Shown here one piece after another: positions 7,726-16,694 of a stretch of DNA of 50,643 nucleotides (within the stretch, counting starts at the first letter, position 1; every line of letters starts with the position of its first letter). Source of the DNA: Bdellovibrionales bacterium. Lineage in GTDB: Bacteria; Bdellovibrionota; Bdellovibrionia; Bdellovibrionales; UBA1609. The DNA lies in contig JAKUPT010000016.1 in assembly GCA_022450595.1 (NCBI GenBank), positions 1-50,643 on the forward strand, in the 5' to 3' direction. The notes beneath the pieces are model-generated. The model worked only from the letters and a program-made list of their open reading frames with translations, ran no database searches and was not told the origin of the DNA. The position numbers and the translations under genes are program-made.

Positions 7726-9567
7726 ATGTCTTTTACTTCCTTTAAAAGCAAGCTTAATTGGTGGGGGATGTTTACTCTGTTAAACACCATGCTTGCCACA
7801 CTTATTGGTTTCAGATATTTGTCGTGGTTCCATGTTCCTGATGCTGTGACAGGTTTCTATGTGTCCTTGCTTTATCTTGGGCAGTTTTTCTTTTTAGCAC
7901 TTCTTATTAGTGTTCTGACTTCAGTATTAATTGTTTTACCTAAAAAAGCTTTTATTGTTTTAAACACATTAATTTCAACATTGGGCTTATCCGTATTGGT
8001 GATTGATACCTTTGTTTATGATCAATTTCGATTTCATATCTCAAGTTTTGTGATCGAACTTATTCTTGGTGCTGGCAGTGATGTGTTTCAATTCAGTTGG
8101 GTGACATGGCTTTTGGTTGTTGGGGGAGCACTACTTGCCTTTGCCATTCACTTGTATGTGGCTTTTTGGCTTTATAAAAACCCCATTAAGTTTCGCTATA
8201 TTTTTACAGGTTTTTTTATAGGTTTTGTAAGTTTGTTGTCAGCACACCTGTGGCATGCCTGGGCCGACGCCAATCACAAAACCGCTATCACGGCCACCTC
8301 ACCCCACTTGCCTTTGTACTATGGGCTCACAGCCAAGCGCTATTTTCTAAAACAGGGTTGGATCGATCCGCAAAACTTAAGAAAAAGTGATGAGAGACTA
8401 GAGCTTAGCTCTAGAAACAGTGGCGCTTTAAAGTATCCGCAAGAGCCATTAAATTGTTCAGATCCCAAAGAAAAGCTAAACATCTTATTGATCACCATTG
8501 AGTCATTACGCTTTGATATGCTCAGCCCAAAATGGATGCCTCATATTTATGATTTTTCTAAGAGTAAAATAAATTTTAAAAACCACTACAGCAATGGCAA
8601 TGCTACAAAGCCAGGGCTTTTCACTTTGTTTTATGGAATACCGGCAAGCTACTGGGATGCCTTTACATCTAGCCAAACACCACCTTTGTGGATTCAAAGA
8701 ATGCAGGAGCTGAACTATCAAACAAAGATTTTAGCCTCAGCCACACTTTTAAGCCCGGCCTTTGATCAAAATGTGTTTTCATCCATTAGAGACCTCAGAA
8801 TGGACACACCGGGAAACTTGCCGTGGAAGAAAGACATTCATATCACTGAAGACTGGTTGAACTTTACTAAAGAGCACACTGAGAAAAACTCTGATCAGCC
8901 ATTTTTTGGTTTTTTATTTTACGACACCCCTCATGCGATTTATTTGCCAAAAGACTACCCAAAGTTTCAGCCTTATTGGGAAAACGTGAATTACTTAGAG
9001 CTGAACAATGATTTCAATAGAGAGCCTTATTTTAATCTCTATAAAAGTACAGTTCATTACGCTGATCATTTAGTGAAAAAAGTTTTAGATGATTTAAAAC
9101 AAAAAAGCTTACTGAAAAACACCATTGTGATGATCACCTCTGACCACGGAAAAGAGTTTAATGACAATCAAAAAAATTTTTGGGGACATGGTAGTAACTT
9201 CAGTGACTACCAGTTGAAGGTACCCATGATTGTGCATTGGCCCGGTAAAAAGCCGCAGCAAGTGGATTATAAAACCACTCACTTTGACATTGCTCCAACA
9301 TTTATTTCAAAGGCTTTGGGCTGTGAGGCCACGGAGTCCAAGGCTTACGCCACAGGTGAGGGGCTTTTTGAACAGCAAAATCAAGACTGGAGTATTGCTC
9401 ATAGTTATGTTCATTATGCTTTGCTTTATAAAGACCTATTGGTGGTACGCTCACCAGTGGGGCCAGTACAAGTCACGAACAAATCTCTCAACCCAGTTGA
9501 TGAATATAAGATTCCATCAAAGGTCGTTAAAGAAGTCCTTTTGGAGTTGTCTCGATTTTTTAAATAA
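7726..9567 (+). CDS. YejM/PbgA-like inner-membrane sulfatase-fold protein
   Basis: 613-residue membrane protein with an N-terminal block of about five transmembrane helices (residues roughly 12-180) and a periplasmic alkaline-phosphatase/sulfatase fold. The segment DTFVYDQFRFHISSFVIELIL and the C-terminal SDHGKEFNDNQKNFWGHGSNF followed by DYQLKVPMIVHWPG closely follow E. coli YejM, as does the total length (586 there). ITIESLRFDML is the first metal-site strand. E. coli YejM senses lipopolysaccharide and tunes LpxC stability; whether that holds here is unknown. The ATG has no Shine-Dalgarno but a promoter at the right distance for a leaderless transcript. Confidence 0.85.
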   Translation: MSFTSFKSKLNWWGMFTLLNTMLATLIGFRYLSWFHVPDAVTGFYVSLLYLGQFFFLALLISVLTSVLIVLPKKAFIVLNTLISTLGLSVLVIDTFVYDQFRFHISSFVIELILGAGSDVFQFSWVTWLLVVGGALLAFAIHLYVAFWLYKNPIKFRYIFTGFFIGFVSLLSAHLWHAWADANHKTAITATSPHLPLYYGLTAKRYFLKQGWIDPQNLRKSDERLELSSRNSGALKYPQEPLNCSDPKEKLNILLITIESLRFDMLSPKWMPHIYDFSKSKINFKNHYSNGNATKPGLFTLFYGIPASYWDAFTSSQTPPLWIQRMQELNYQTKILASATLLSPAFDQNVFSSIRDLRMDTPGNLPWKKDIHITEDWLNFTKEHTEKNSDQPFFGFLFYDTPHAIYLPKDYPKFQPYWENVNYLELNNDFNREPYFNLYKSTVHYADHLVKKVLDDLKQKSLLKNTIVMITSDHGKEFNDNQKNFWGHGSNFSDYQLKVPMIVHWPGKKPQQVDYKTTHFDIAPTFISKALGCEATESKAYATGEGLFEQQNQDWSIAHSYVHYALLYKDLLVVRSPVGPVQVTNKSLNPVDEYKIPSKVVKEVLLELSRFFK

Positions 9568-9778
9568 TATATTTTTATTATCAAAATAAAGCCTAAAATT
9601 TCTGAACTGTAATAAGTTAAAATTAAAATACCATTAAATTAAAATCATAGTTGACGCAAAGTATTGATAGTCAGTTATATAAGTATGGCTTGGTTTATCA
9701 TTAAAATAACTAAGGTAAATGTATGTACGATCTTAATTTTCAAGCAAGGCTTCCATAATTTAATGAGTTTCTTTATTA

Positions 9779-9821
9779 ACTCTTTACATGAAAATTAAAA
9801 AAATGTAAGAGTTACATGTCT
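9779..9821 (+). promoter_or_regulatory. Three-segment alternative hairpin in the leader of the micro-protein gene
   Basis: ACTCTTTACAT (9779-9789) can pair with ATGTAAGAGT (9803-9812), with one bulged T. ATGTAA (9803-9808) can instead pair with TTACAT (9812-9817) around GAG. The second hairpin is followed by TCTTTTT. The two folds exclude each other, as in an attenuator, but the second stem is short and AT-rich. Alternatively, ATGTAA-N3-TTACAT is a DNA operator. Confidence 0.35.
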
Positions 9822-9842
9822 TTTTAAAAGGGGAACTTATTT

Positions 9843-10085
9843 ATGAAATTTTTAATTATAGCTTTTTTATTCAGTTCAACCCAATTATATGCCTTTGATC
9901 TGCCTGTTGCTGGTATTGGTAAATCAGGTAAACGTCACGAAGCTTATGATAATATGAGATCTTGGTGTGATAGAAATAATGGAGTTATTGAAAGTCATAT
10001 TTGCAGAAAAGTAGATAGTGAGATGCATTGTTCTTACAATACATATATTTGCTCTGGAATCTGTAAAGTCGGTGAAGATCTATAA
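9843..10085 (+). CDS. Secreted cysteine-rich micro-protein
   Basis: Unrecognised 80-residue protein. Residues 1-17 form a signal peptide ending in LYA, predicted cleavage before FDLPVAGIGKSG. The mature chain of about 63 residues holds six cysteines, WC-, HICRK, MHCSYNTYIC and SGICKVG, suggesting a compact disulfide-bonded fold. The ATG follows AAAGGGGAA at a good distance. The flanks are AT-rich and gene-poor (275 bases upstream, 202 downstream), and a weak promoter TTGACG-N19-TATATA lies at 9651-9681. Six cysteines and small size recall secreted effectors or inhibitors, but no family is recognised. Confidence 0.6.
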   Translation: MKFLIIAFLFSSTQLYAFDLPVAGIGKSGKRHEAYDNMRSWCDRNNGVIESHICRKVDSEMHCSYNTYICSGICKVGEDL

Positions 10086-10287
10086 TTGAGAAAATTGTTT
10101 TAAGTATTCGTTGTTAGATCAATAAAAAGAGCGATACTAAAAAGTACAAGCTTTTATAAAATATTTGATGACCAATTTCTTTTTAAAAATTAATTCAAGT
10201 ATAAGAATTAATAAAAGTTGTGACTAAGAGATTTTGTTGATCTCAATTTTAGTTACGGAATGTATCTATATTTTATTATAGTACTTT

Positions 10288-11370
10288 TTAAGTATTTATT
10301 CGACTTGAAGTTTTTATTGGGCTGCTTACGCGCAGTTCATTATTTTTTTGCTCAATATCTTCTGGAATCTCAACCAATAGTCCACGTTCAATCCATTGTT
10401 CGTTTTTATTTTTCTTAAGCCATGAGAAAAACTCGCGTTGTTCTCCTCGGCAGATCATTTGAATGGTTTTGCCTTTTTCTTTTTGAGTGTTTCCAATAGT
10501 TCTAGCCAAGCCCTTTAAAAACTCAGGAGGCTTTTGGTTTTGAGCCATTAAATAGGAGTAGGTGAGTGAGTTGTTTTTTATTTTAAGTTTAGACTCAATT
10601 TCATAATACCAATCCGGCATTTTAATAAATACACTGTCATGGCACCAATCTTTTTTAGAGTGAATAAGTAAGGGGCACTGGCCTTGATGTGTGCAAGGGG
10701 CCCACATATGCTTAGAAGAATCAATCATTTGCTGTCTTAGCTCCAACAGTTGTCTTGAATTATATTGCGTTGAGGGCTCAATAATTAAAACTGACGAAAA
10801 GTTTTGTAGTTCTAGATTCAGTTGTTCAAGGCTGAGGTCATGTTTTAACAATTCATTGACCGAGTAACTGGCTAAAAATAAATAGCTTTGATCAAGCTGA
10901 TATTTTTTATACCACTGACTTTGATGTTGATGGGTCCATTCACACTTTAGCTTTGGATAAAAGTTTTCCAATAAATTTTTATGTTGAGATTTGGCAGTGT
11001 CCGAGGTCTCTAAAAAGATTTGGTTTTTAAAATTTACCCCGCTGTCTAGCAGTGCCAAATGGGTGGAGCCCATGCCAGAGCCAAGTTCAAATAAGTTTGG
11101 AGTGGCTTTAAAAAAATTTAAGCTTTTATTTTTGTTGATGACTGAAAGGCTTCGTAAATAATTTAAAGGGAAAAAGTAACAAGCATAAGCCAGTTGTGTG
11201 GACTCATTCAGCCAAGGCGTTTGTTTTACATCGGTTTTATTGTAGTAGTCTGAAAGTATCTCAATATGCTGAGCCAACTTTTTAGATTGGCTCAGCTTAT
11301 AGCCCAGTGAATGCACTCGATCTTCAATCCACTTAGAGTACTTAGTGGGAAGCTCTAGCTCCAAACTCAC
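10288..11370 (-). CDS. Rsm22-like methyltransferase-fold protein with Fe-S cysteines
   Basis: 360-residue protein of the Rsm22/METTL17 family, which associates with the ribosomal small subunit. The SAM-domain glycine motif is [14 protein letters not shown] near residue 95. Diagnostic segments are [21 protein letters not shown] and LTYSYLMAQ. Four cysteines, C226, C232, C243 and C307, are positioned as the [4Fe-4S] ligands reported for mitochondrial homologues (first pair Cx5C). The start is GTG, which overlaps the gcvP stop as GTGA (11367-11370), indicating translational coupling. Whether it methylates rRNA is unknown. Confidence 0.8.
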   Translation of the reverse strand: MSLELELPTKYSKWIEDRVHSLGYKLSQSKKLAQHIEILSDYYNKTDVKQTPWLNESTQLAYACYFFPLNYLRSLSVINKNKSLNFFKATPNLFELGSGMGSTHLALLDSGVNFKNQIFLETSDTAKSQHKNLLENFYPKLKCEWTHQHQSQWYKKYQLDQSYLFLASYSVNELLKHDLSLEQLNLELQNFSSVLIIEPSTQYNSRQLLELRQQMIDSSKHMWAPCTHQGQCPLLIHSKKDWCHDSVFIKMPDWYYEIESKLKIKNNSLTYSYLMAQNQKPPEFLKGLARTIGNTQKEKGKTIQMICRGEQREFFSWLKKNKNEQWIERGLLVEIPEDIEQKNNELRVSSPIKTSSRINT

Positions 11371-14222
11371 CGAAGCTCCTGTTGATAGGCCTCAAGAGGC
11401 AGGCAAGAACAAACAAGGTTGCGATCACCAAAAGCATTATTCACACGAGCCACTGGTGGCCAGTACTTATTCTCTGACACCCAAGATAATGGGTACAATG
11501 CCTGTTGGCGGCTATAAGGTCTGTCCCACTGATCAGTCATGAGATCTGTGGAGGTGTGAGGAGCGTTAACCAGTGGATTGTTATCTTTGGGCCAATTTTG
11601 TTTTTCGACCATATCAATTTCTTTACGAATTTGAATCATGGCCTCAATAAAACGGTTCAATTCATCCAAGCTTTCACTTTCAGTAGGCTCCATCATTAAG
11701 GTGTTAACCACTGGCCATGACATGGTCGGGGCATGAAAGCCAAAGTCCATAAGTCGTTTAGCCACATCATCTATAGTGATGCCGGCGGACTTTTTAAAGT
11801 CTCTGAAGTCAACAATACATTCGTGGGCCACAAAGCCATTACGACCTTTGTAAAGGACGTTGTAATAAGGTGCTAATTTTTTAGCAATGTAGTTGGCATT
11901 AAGAATCGCCACTTGTGTGGCTCTTTTAAGTCCACTAGCTCCCATCATCAAACAGTAACTCCAAGAGATCGGTAAAATACTTGCACTTCCCCAGGGACTA
12001 CTTGCAATAGTGCCAATGCCATTTTCAGGTCCGGCCGATGGCACAAGTTCTGACTTTGGCAGAAAGGGCACAAGATGCTCTCTTACTCCTATAGGGCCCA
12101 CTCCTGGTCCGCCGCCACCATGAGGTATACAAAATGTTTTATGTAAATTTAAATGGGAAACATCAGAACCAAACACTCCTGGTTGAGCCAGTCCTACCAG
12201 TGCATTTAAATTGGCTCCATCCATGTAAACTTGTCCACCATGTTCATGAATGATGTTGCAGATCTCAACAATGTCTTCTTCAAACACACCATGTGTGGAA
12301 GGGTAGGTCACCATAAGTGCTGCAAGGCTTTCTTTGTACTCACTGGCTTTTTGCTTTAAGTCTTCAATATCAATATTGCCTTGCTCGTCACATTTAGTGA
12401 CCACCACCTTGAAGCCCGCCATCACAGCACTGGCAGGATTGGTGCCATGGGCTGAGCTCGGTATCAAACAAATATTTCTTTGCGACTGGTTGATCGAATC
12501 AAAATACTTTTTAATCACCAACAGTCCCGCATATTCACCTTGTGATCCGGCGTTGGGTTGCAGGCTAAAGCCCGCATAGCCGGTGATCTCACTCAGTACT
12601 TCTTCAAACTCATTCATGAGCAATTGATAGCCTTTTGTTTGATCGGTAGGTGCAAAAGGGTGAAGGTTTGAAAACTCAGGCCAGGTAATGGGCAGCATTT
12701 CACTGGTGGCATTGAGCTTCATTGTGCAAGACCCAAGAGGAATCATAGAGTCTGCAAGGCTTATGTCTTTTTTCTCAAGGGATTTGATATAACGAAGCAT
12801 TTTAGTTTCTGAGTGGCAGCTTCTGAAAACTTGAGCCTGTAAAAAGGCAGTTTGTCTCATATATTCTTCAGGAATCAATTGGTAATCAGTGGTCGCAGCT
12901 TCTTTGGCATCAATGCAGCTTTTAAAAACATGATATAAAGCCTCAAGGTCTTTATCTGTTGTTGTTTCGTCCAGACTTAATCGAACTTCGCCCTCATAAA
13001 AATAATTAAGATTAATATCTTGAGCTTCAAACGCTTCTTTCATTTTATCTTTTAAAGCTTGGTCTGCTTGAATACTGATTGTGTCAAAAGCGGTACTGTT
13101 AATAATAGTAAAGCCTAGGGATTTTAATCTTTGATACAAGGCCTTTGTTTTTTCATGTACTGATGTGGCGATAGCTTTTAATCCCTCAGGCCCATGGTAA
13201 ACAGCGTACATTGAAGCCATAACCGCCAATAGAACTTGGGCTGTGCAAATGTTGCTGGTCGCTTTCTCTCTTCGAATGTGTTGCTCTCGGGTTTGTAACG
13301 AAAGTCTAAGAGCTGGTTTTTCATACTTGTCTTTAGATACTCCAATAATACGGCCAGGCACTGAACGCTTAAACTTATCATGGGTGGCAAAAAAGGCGGC
13401 ATGAGGGCCTCCAAAGCCCATAGGCACACCAAACCTTTGACTGCTGCCAACGACAATATCAGCCCCCCACTCGCCGGGTGGTTTTAATGAGGTAAGGCTT
13501 AAAAGATCAGCGATCACGATCACCATAGCCCCATTAGACTTGGCCATATCAATGTTAGTTTGAGGAATATGGATTTCACCATTAGCCCCAGGGTACTGAA
13601 GCATAACGGCAAAGTAGTCTTTAGTTTCTTTAAGCTTTGAAAGCTCACCCAATTCAATTTCAATATCTAAAGGCCATGCTCTTGTTTGAAGCACTTCAAG
13701 ACTTTGTGGGAAAATATTTTTATCTACGAATATTTTCTTTTTAACTTCTTTTTTTTGTAAGTTATAGGCCATGCTCATGGCCTCTGCAGCAGCCGTTCCT
13801 TCATCTAAAAGTGAAGCGTTGGCTATTTCCATAGCTGTTAGATCCATAATTAGGCTTTGATAATTTAAAAGAGCCTGCATGCGACCTTGTGAAATTTCAG
13901 CCTGATAAGGCGTATAAGCTGTGTACCAGCTAGGATTTTCTAAAATATTTCTCTGAATAACGGCAGGGACTTCTGTATTGTAATAGCCCATACCAATGTA
14001 GGATTTAAAAACCTTATTTTGCTTTGCATAGGTTCTGGCTTTGTCGATTAACTCTGTTTCAGACAAAGGCTCGGGCAAATTAAGATCATTTTTTTGTTTA
14101 ATGCTTGCTGGTACTGTTTTATCCACAAGCTCTTCTAAACTGTTTAGCCCCAATTCTCCCAACATATAGTTGATTTCTGTTTGGCTAGGGCCAATGTGTC
14201 GATCTGCAAATATTTTACTCAT
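11367..14222 (-). CDS. gcvP: Glycine dehydrogenase (decarboxylating), P protein
   Basis: PLP-dependent P subunit of the glycine cleavage system: it decarboxylates glycine and loads the methylamine on lipoyl-GcvH. Single-chain form, 951 residues (E. coli 957), fusing both halves. The PLP lysine is K695 in [15 protein letters not shown], followed by GPGVGPIGV. The N-terminus [17 protein letters not shown] is canonical. I place the start at the ATG at 14222, preceded by GGAGTGGG; an upstream in-frame start would add 12 unconserved residues. The gene is on the minus strand, 7 kb from gcvTH, and coupled to the Rsm22-like gene instead. Confidence 0.97.
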   Translation of the reverse strand: MSKIFADRHIGPSQTEINYMLGELGLNSLEELVDKTVPASIKQKNDLNLPEPLSETELIDKARTYAKQNKVFKSYIGMGYYNTEVPAVIQRNILENPSWYTAYTPYQAEISQGRMQALLNYQSLIMDLTAMEIANASLLDEGTAAAEAMSMAYNLQKKEVKKKIFVDKNIFPQSLEVLQTRAWPLDIEIELGELSKLKETKDYFAVMLQYPGANGEIHIPQTNIDMAKSNGAMVIVIADLLSLTSLKPPGEWGADIVVGSSQRFGVPMGFGGPHAAFFATHDKFKRSVPGRIIGVSKDKYEKPALRLSLQTREQHIRREKATSNICTAQVLLAVMASMYAVYHGPEGLKAIATSVHEKTKALYQRLKSLGFTIINSTAFDTISIQADQALKDKMKEAFEAQDINLNYFYEGEVRLSLDETTTDKDLEALYHVFKSCIDAKEAATTDYQLIPEEYMRQTAFLQAQVFRSCHSETKMLRYIKSLEKKDISLADSMIPLGSCTMKLNATSEMLPITWPEFSNLHPFAPTDQTKGYQLLMNEFEEVLSEITGYAGFSLQPNAGSQGEYAGLLVIKKYFDSINQSQRNICLIPSSAHGTNPASAVMAGFKVVVTKCDEQGNIDIEDLKQKASEYKESLAALMVTYPSTHGVFEEDIVEICNIIHEHGGQVYMDGANLNALVGLAQPGVFGSDVSHLNLHKTFCIPHGGGGPGVGPIGVREHLVPFLPKSELVPSAGPENGIGTIASSPWGSASILPISWSYCLMMGASGLKRATQVAILNANYIAKKLAPYYNVLYKGRNGFVAHECIVDFRDFKKSAGITIDDVAKRLMDFGFHAPTMSWPVVNTLMMEPTESESLDELNRFIEAMIQIRKEIDMVEKQNWPKDNNPLVNAPHTSTDLMTDQWDRPYSRQQALYPLSWVSENKYWPPVARVNNAFGDRNLVCSCLPLEAYQQELR

Positions 14223-14326
14223 AATCCCACTCCCATGATTTAAGGCTATAAGTAACAAATTCTTGCCTAAAAGGATAGTGAGAAATCAGAGCTGATGCGT
14301 GTTGTGGAAGGGGTGTAAAAGACTGT

Positions 14327-14347
14327 GGGCCTGTTATATCCAGGCCC
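14327..14347 (-). terminator. Hairpin after the H1-like gene
   Basis: GGGCCTG and CAGGCCC form a perfect 7-base stem around a 7-base loop, 10 bases beyond the stop of the minus-strand H1-like gene. On the minus strand it is followed by ACAGTCTTTTA, a modest T tract, so termination may be partial. Confidence 0.5.
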
Positions 14348-14356
14348 AGGCTTGAA

Positions 14357-14911
14357 CTAGTTGGACTTTTTTGTTGTCGATTTTTTGGCTGTGGCTTTTT
14401 TCTTAGTCGTCTTCTTGCTACCAGCGCTTGATTTCTTAGCACTTGCTTTTTTTGTCGAACTTTTCTTTTTTGAAGCCGATTTTTTAGTTGTTTTCTTGTT
14501 GCCACTGGCTTTTTTGCTTGATGACTTTTTTGTGGTCTTTTTAGCAGCTGCTTTTTTCTTCTTTTTTACCGCTTTTGACTTTTTAGTCAGTTTTTGGCCC
14601 TGAACTTTAGCCATATTCATAATTCCATCAATGCTTTTTTCAAAATCATTGCGAGCTTTTTTGACTTGCCCCATGGCTTTATCAATTTCAGAGTCAATTT
14701 GCTTTTGAATTTTATGAATTGTTTTAAGTAGCTCGTTATAACGTTTTTCAAGATGTTTAAGTCTTTGAACGGCACTAGGGCTTAAATAAGAGTTTACGTC
14801 AAAATTGCGTATCTCTTTGGAGAGCTTATTGAGCTCAGCTTTCAAGCTGTTTAAGTCTTTAATTTGTGAAAGTTCTTTTTTGATGGATTCCCAGTTTATT
14901 TTTTCGGCCAT
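14357..14911 (-). CDS. Histone H1-like lysine/alanine-rich DNA-binding protein
   Basis: 184-residue protein in two parts. Residues 1-108 are helical and probably coiled-coil (LSQIKDLNSLKAELNKLSKE, then HLEKRYNELLKTIHKIQKQI). From about residue 109 to the end there is a low-complexity tail built of KK-S/T/A repeats with almost no acidic residues, typical of bacterial histone-H1-like proteins that condense DNA. The ATG follows AAAGGGG. An AT-rich reading frame on the opposite strand is a shadow. The hairpin at 14327-14347 lies just downstream. In Bdellovibrio-like cells such a protein could help compact the attack-phase nucleoid; that is inference. Confidence 0.8.
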   Translation of the reverse strand: MAEKINWESIKKELSQIKDLNSLKAELNKLSKEIRNFDVNSYLSPSAVQRLKHLEKRYNELLKTIHKIQKQIDSEIDKAMGQVKKARNDFEKSIDGIMNMAKVQGQKLTKKSKAVKKKKKAAAKKTTKKSSSKKASGNKKTTKKSASKKKSSTKKASAKKSSAGSKKTTKKKATAKKSTTKKSN

Positions 14912-15011
14912 TATAAAACCCCTTTGGTTAGGTTAGTTATAAAATATATCTGTTTAACAAAATGTCAACTTGTTGTTTGCTGTGTGGTCGTTTTGTGTGT
15001 ATGAGAGTTTT

Positions 15012-16223
15012 ATGAGAAAAAAATTTTTGTCTCAATGGAGCCCTTATCCCAGTACTCACTCGTTGCCTTCCGATTGTGTTTTTGGTCAACTGATTTTGTT
15101 GGCAGAAGACAAACTAGAATTGCAATTGCAAATATCTTCAAAACTTAATGCATTTAAGCTTTCTAAAAAAATAAGACTTCAGGGCTACTCTCCATTTGAG
15201 GTGTTAAATCCCGGTGATAAAATTGCTTTGTGCTTAAATTCACAACAAGAAGTGGAGAAGTTATGGTTATTGGCTCCAAACTTGAAACAAAGTTATAACG
15301 CCATCTCCAACTCCATAGTAAATTGGTATAAGTTTCAGCAAAATGTTAGAGCGTTTTTTTTAAACAGTCAGTTTATAGAAACACCAACCCCATCATTAGT
15401 TCAAAACCCTGGAATGGAGCCTCATTTACATGCTTTTCAGACCCAATGGTCCTTTGGTGAGAAGACAAAAGCATTTTTTTTGCCAACCAGTCCTGAAATT
15501 CATCTAAAAAAACTCTTAAGTCAGGGCTTACAAAATATTTTTGAGATTAAGTCTTGTTTTCGTAATGAAGAAAGCAGCCCCATTCATATGCCAGAATTCA
15601 CAATGCTGGAGTGGTACCGCGCCTATTCAGGGCTAGAGGCCATTGAAACAGACATTCAGAATTTGCTTTCAAAGCTTGTGGGGAAGCCCATAGAGCTTAA
15701 AAAGTTTCATTTAAAAGAGTTTTATGAAGCCTATTTTAAGGCTGATTGGTCTGAAATTTATGACTATCAGGCTTTAAAAGATCGTGCTCACAAAGAAGGC
15801 TTCTCGTCTTCATCCATGACATGGAATGATCTGTTTAGTTGGTTTCAAGTCACGGTTGTTGAACCAGAGCTTAAAAACATTGATCAGCCAGTTCTTCTTT
15901 ACGGGTTTCCTGATCTACAACCAAGTCTAGCTCGAAGTTATAATGGCGAGTCGGAGCGGTTTGAGCTTTATTGGAAAGGCGTTGAACTGGCCAATGCTTA
16001 TCATGAGTTGAATGATCCCACTGTTCAAAGACAGCGCTGGTTAGATGATTTAAAAGTGCGTCAGGCACAAGGTTTACAAATTTATGAATTGGATGAAGAG
16101 TTTTTAGAGGCCTTAGAGCAAGGAATGCCTCCCAGCTCAGGTATCGCTCTTGGTCTTGAGAGACTCTATATGGTGATTAATGACATTGAGAACATTGATC
16201 GCTTAAGTCCCTTTAAAAACTAG
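15012..16223 (+). CDS. epmA: EF-P lysyltransferase EpmA with N-terminal extension
   Basis: Lysyl-tRNA-synthetase paralogue that ligates beta-lysine to elongation factor P. The class II core matches E. coli EpmA closely: FLPTSPEIHLKKLLSQG, SCFRNEESSPIHMPEFTMLEWY, then ERFELYWKGVELANAYHEL and GMPPSSGIALGLERLYM. E. coli EpmA has 325 residues and starts directly at the core; here about 90 extra N-terminal residues read like an OB-fold (GQLILLAEDKLELQLQIS, IRLQGYSPFEVLNPGDKIAL). I chose the ATG at 15012; an in-frame start at 14970 would add 14 residues without a better ribosome site. efp and epmB are not in the window. Confidence 0.88.
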   Translation: MRKKFLSQWSPYPSTHSLPSDCVFGQLILLAEDKLELQLQISSKLNAFKLSKKIRLQGYSPFEVLNPGDKIALCLNSQQEVEKLWLLAPNLKQSYNAISNSIVNWYKFQQNVRAFFLNSQFIETPTPSLVQNPGMEPHLHAFQTQWSFGEKTKAFFLPTSPEIHLKKLLSQGLQNIFEIKSCFRNEESSPIHMPEFTMLEWYRAYSGLEAIETDIQNLLSKLVGKPIELKKFHLKEFYEAYFKADWSEIYDYQALKDRAHKEGFSSSSMTWNDLFSWFQVTVVEPELKNIDQPVLLYGFPDLQPSLARSYNGESERFELYWKGVELANAYHELNDPTVQRQRWLDDLKVRQAQGLQIYELDEEFLEALEQGMPPSSGIALGLERLYMVINDIENIDRLSPFKN

Positions 16224-16238
16224 GGGCAACAGCCCCTA
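16216..16238 (-). terminator. Intrinsic terminator of the IHF/HU gene
   Basis: TAGGGGC (16221-16227) and GCCCCTA (16232-16238) form a 7-base stem with a 4-base loop. On the minus strand it is followed directly by GTTTTT, a good T run, 6 bases past the HU/IHF stop. It overlaps the TAG stop of epmA, so it may also slow plus-strand transcripts. Confidence 0.7.
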
Positions 16239-16243
16239 ATGAA

Positions 16244-16552
16244 TTAGTCTTTTTTATCTTCTTCTGAATTTTGAATGGAATTGTTAATGTCTTCTTTAAG
16301 CTCTTTGCCGGGCTTGAAAAAAGGCGCTTTTTTATACTTCACTTCAAGGGGCTCACCAGTTCTTGGGTTGCGACCACGATATGGGCTGTAGTCCCTAACT
16401 TCAAAAGAACCAAAGCCTCTGATTTCGATACGGTCATATCTTAGAAGCGCTTCAGTCATGGTGTCAAAAATAGTATTTACAACTGTTTCTGCTTTAACAC
16501 GCGTGATATTAGATTTTTCAGATATTAAATTGATCAAATCTGCTTTGGTCAT
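16244..16552 (-). CDS. IHF/HU-family nucleoid protein
   Basis: DNA-bending HU/IHF protein, 102 residues. The family core is complete: MTKADLINLISEKSNITRVKAE, then IEIRGFGSFEVRDY and the beta-arm segment YRGRNPRTGEPLEV. The tip RNPRTGE and the SNITRVKAE helix resemble the IHF beta subunit more than HU. A short acidic-basic tail (NSEEDKKD) extends past the usual end. The ATG is preceded by AAAAGGGG. It has its own terminator and a 142-base upstream gap, so it is probably monocistronic. A partner alpha subunit is not in the window. Confidence 0.93.
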   Translation of the reverse strand: MTKADLINLISEKSNITRVKAETVVNTIFDTMTEALLRYDRIEIRGFGSFEVRDYSPYRGRNPRTGEPLEVKYKKAPFFKPGKELKEDINNSIQNSEEDKKD

Positions 16553-16694
16553 TTATACCCCTTTTTCTATAAACCATCTTAGACGATAAACCCCTTTTAA
16601 GGCTAGGGTAAAATTCAAAAAAAACAATAAATTTTCCATATTTACAGCACTGTCTGGACGAAATAGGGGGAAATGCCGTGTTTTTTTTATGCTG

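Noticed and set aside
9686-9799. Short frame of about 37 codons upstream of the micro-protein gene
   Set aside because: No ribosome site, composition is that of AT-rich spacer, and it runs into the hairpin region.
4157-14222. Integrated element bounded by tRNA-Leu and gcvP
   Set aside because: No integrase, no repeat of the tRNA 3' end was seen, and most genes between are housekeeping; only the pair at 4374-5303 looks acquired.
14361-14603. Hydrophobic open frame antisense to the H1-like gene
   Set aside because: It is the complement of AAG/AAA-rich codons, which always reads as phenylalanine and leucine; no ribosome site.
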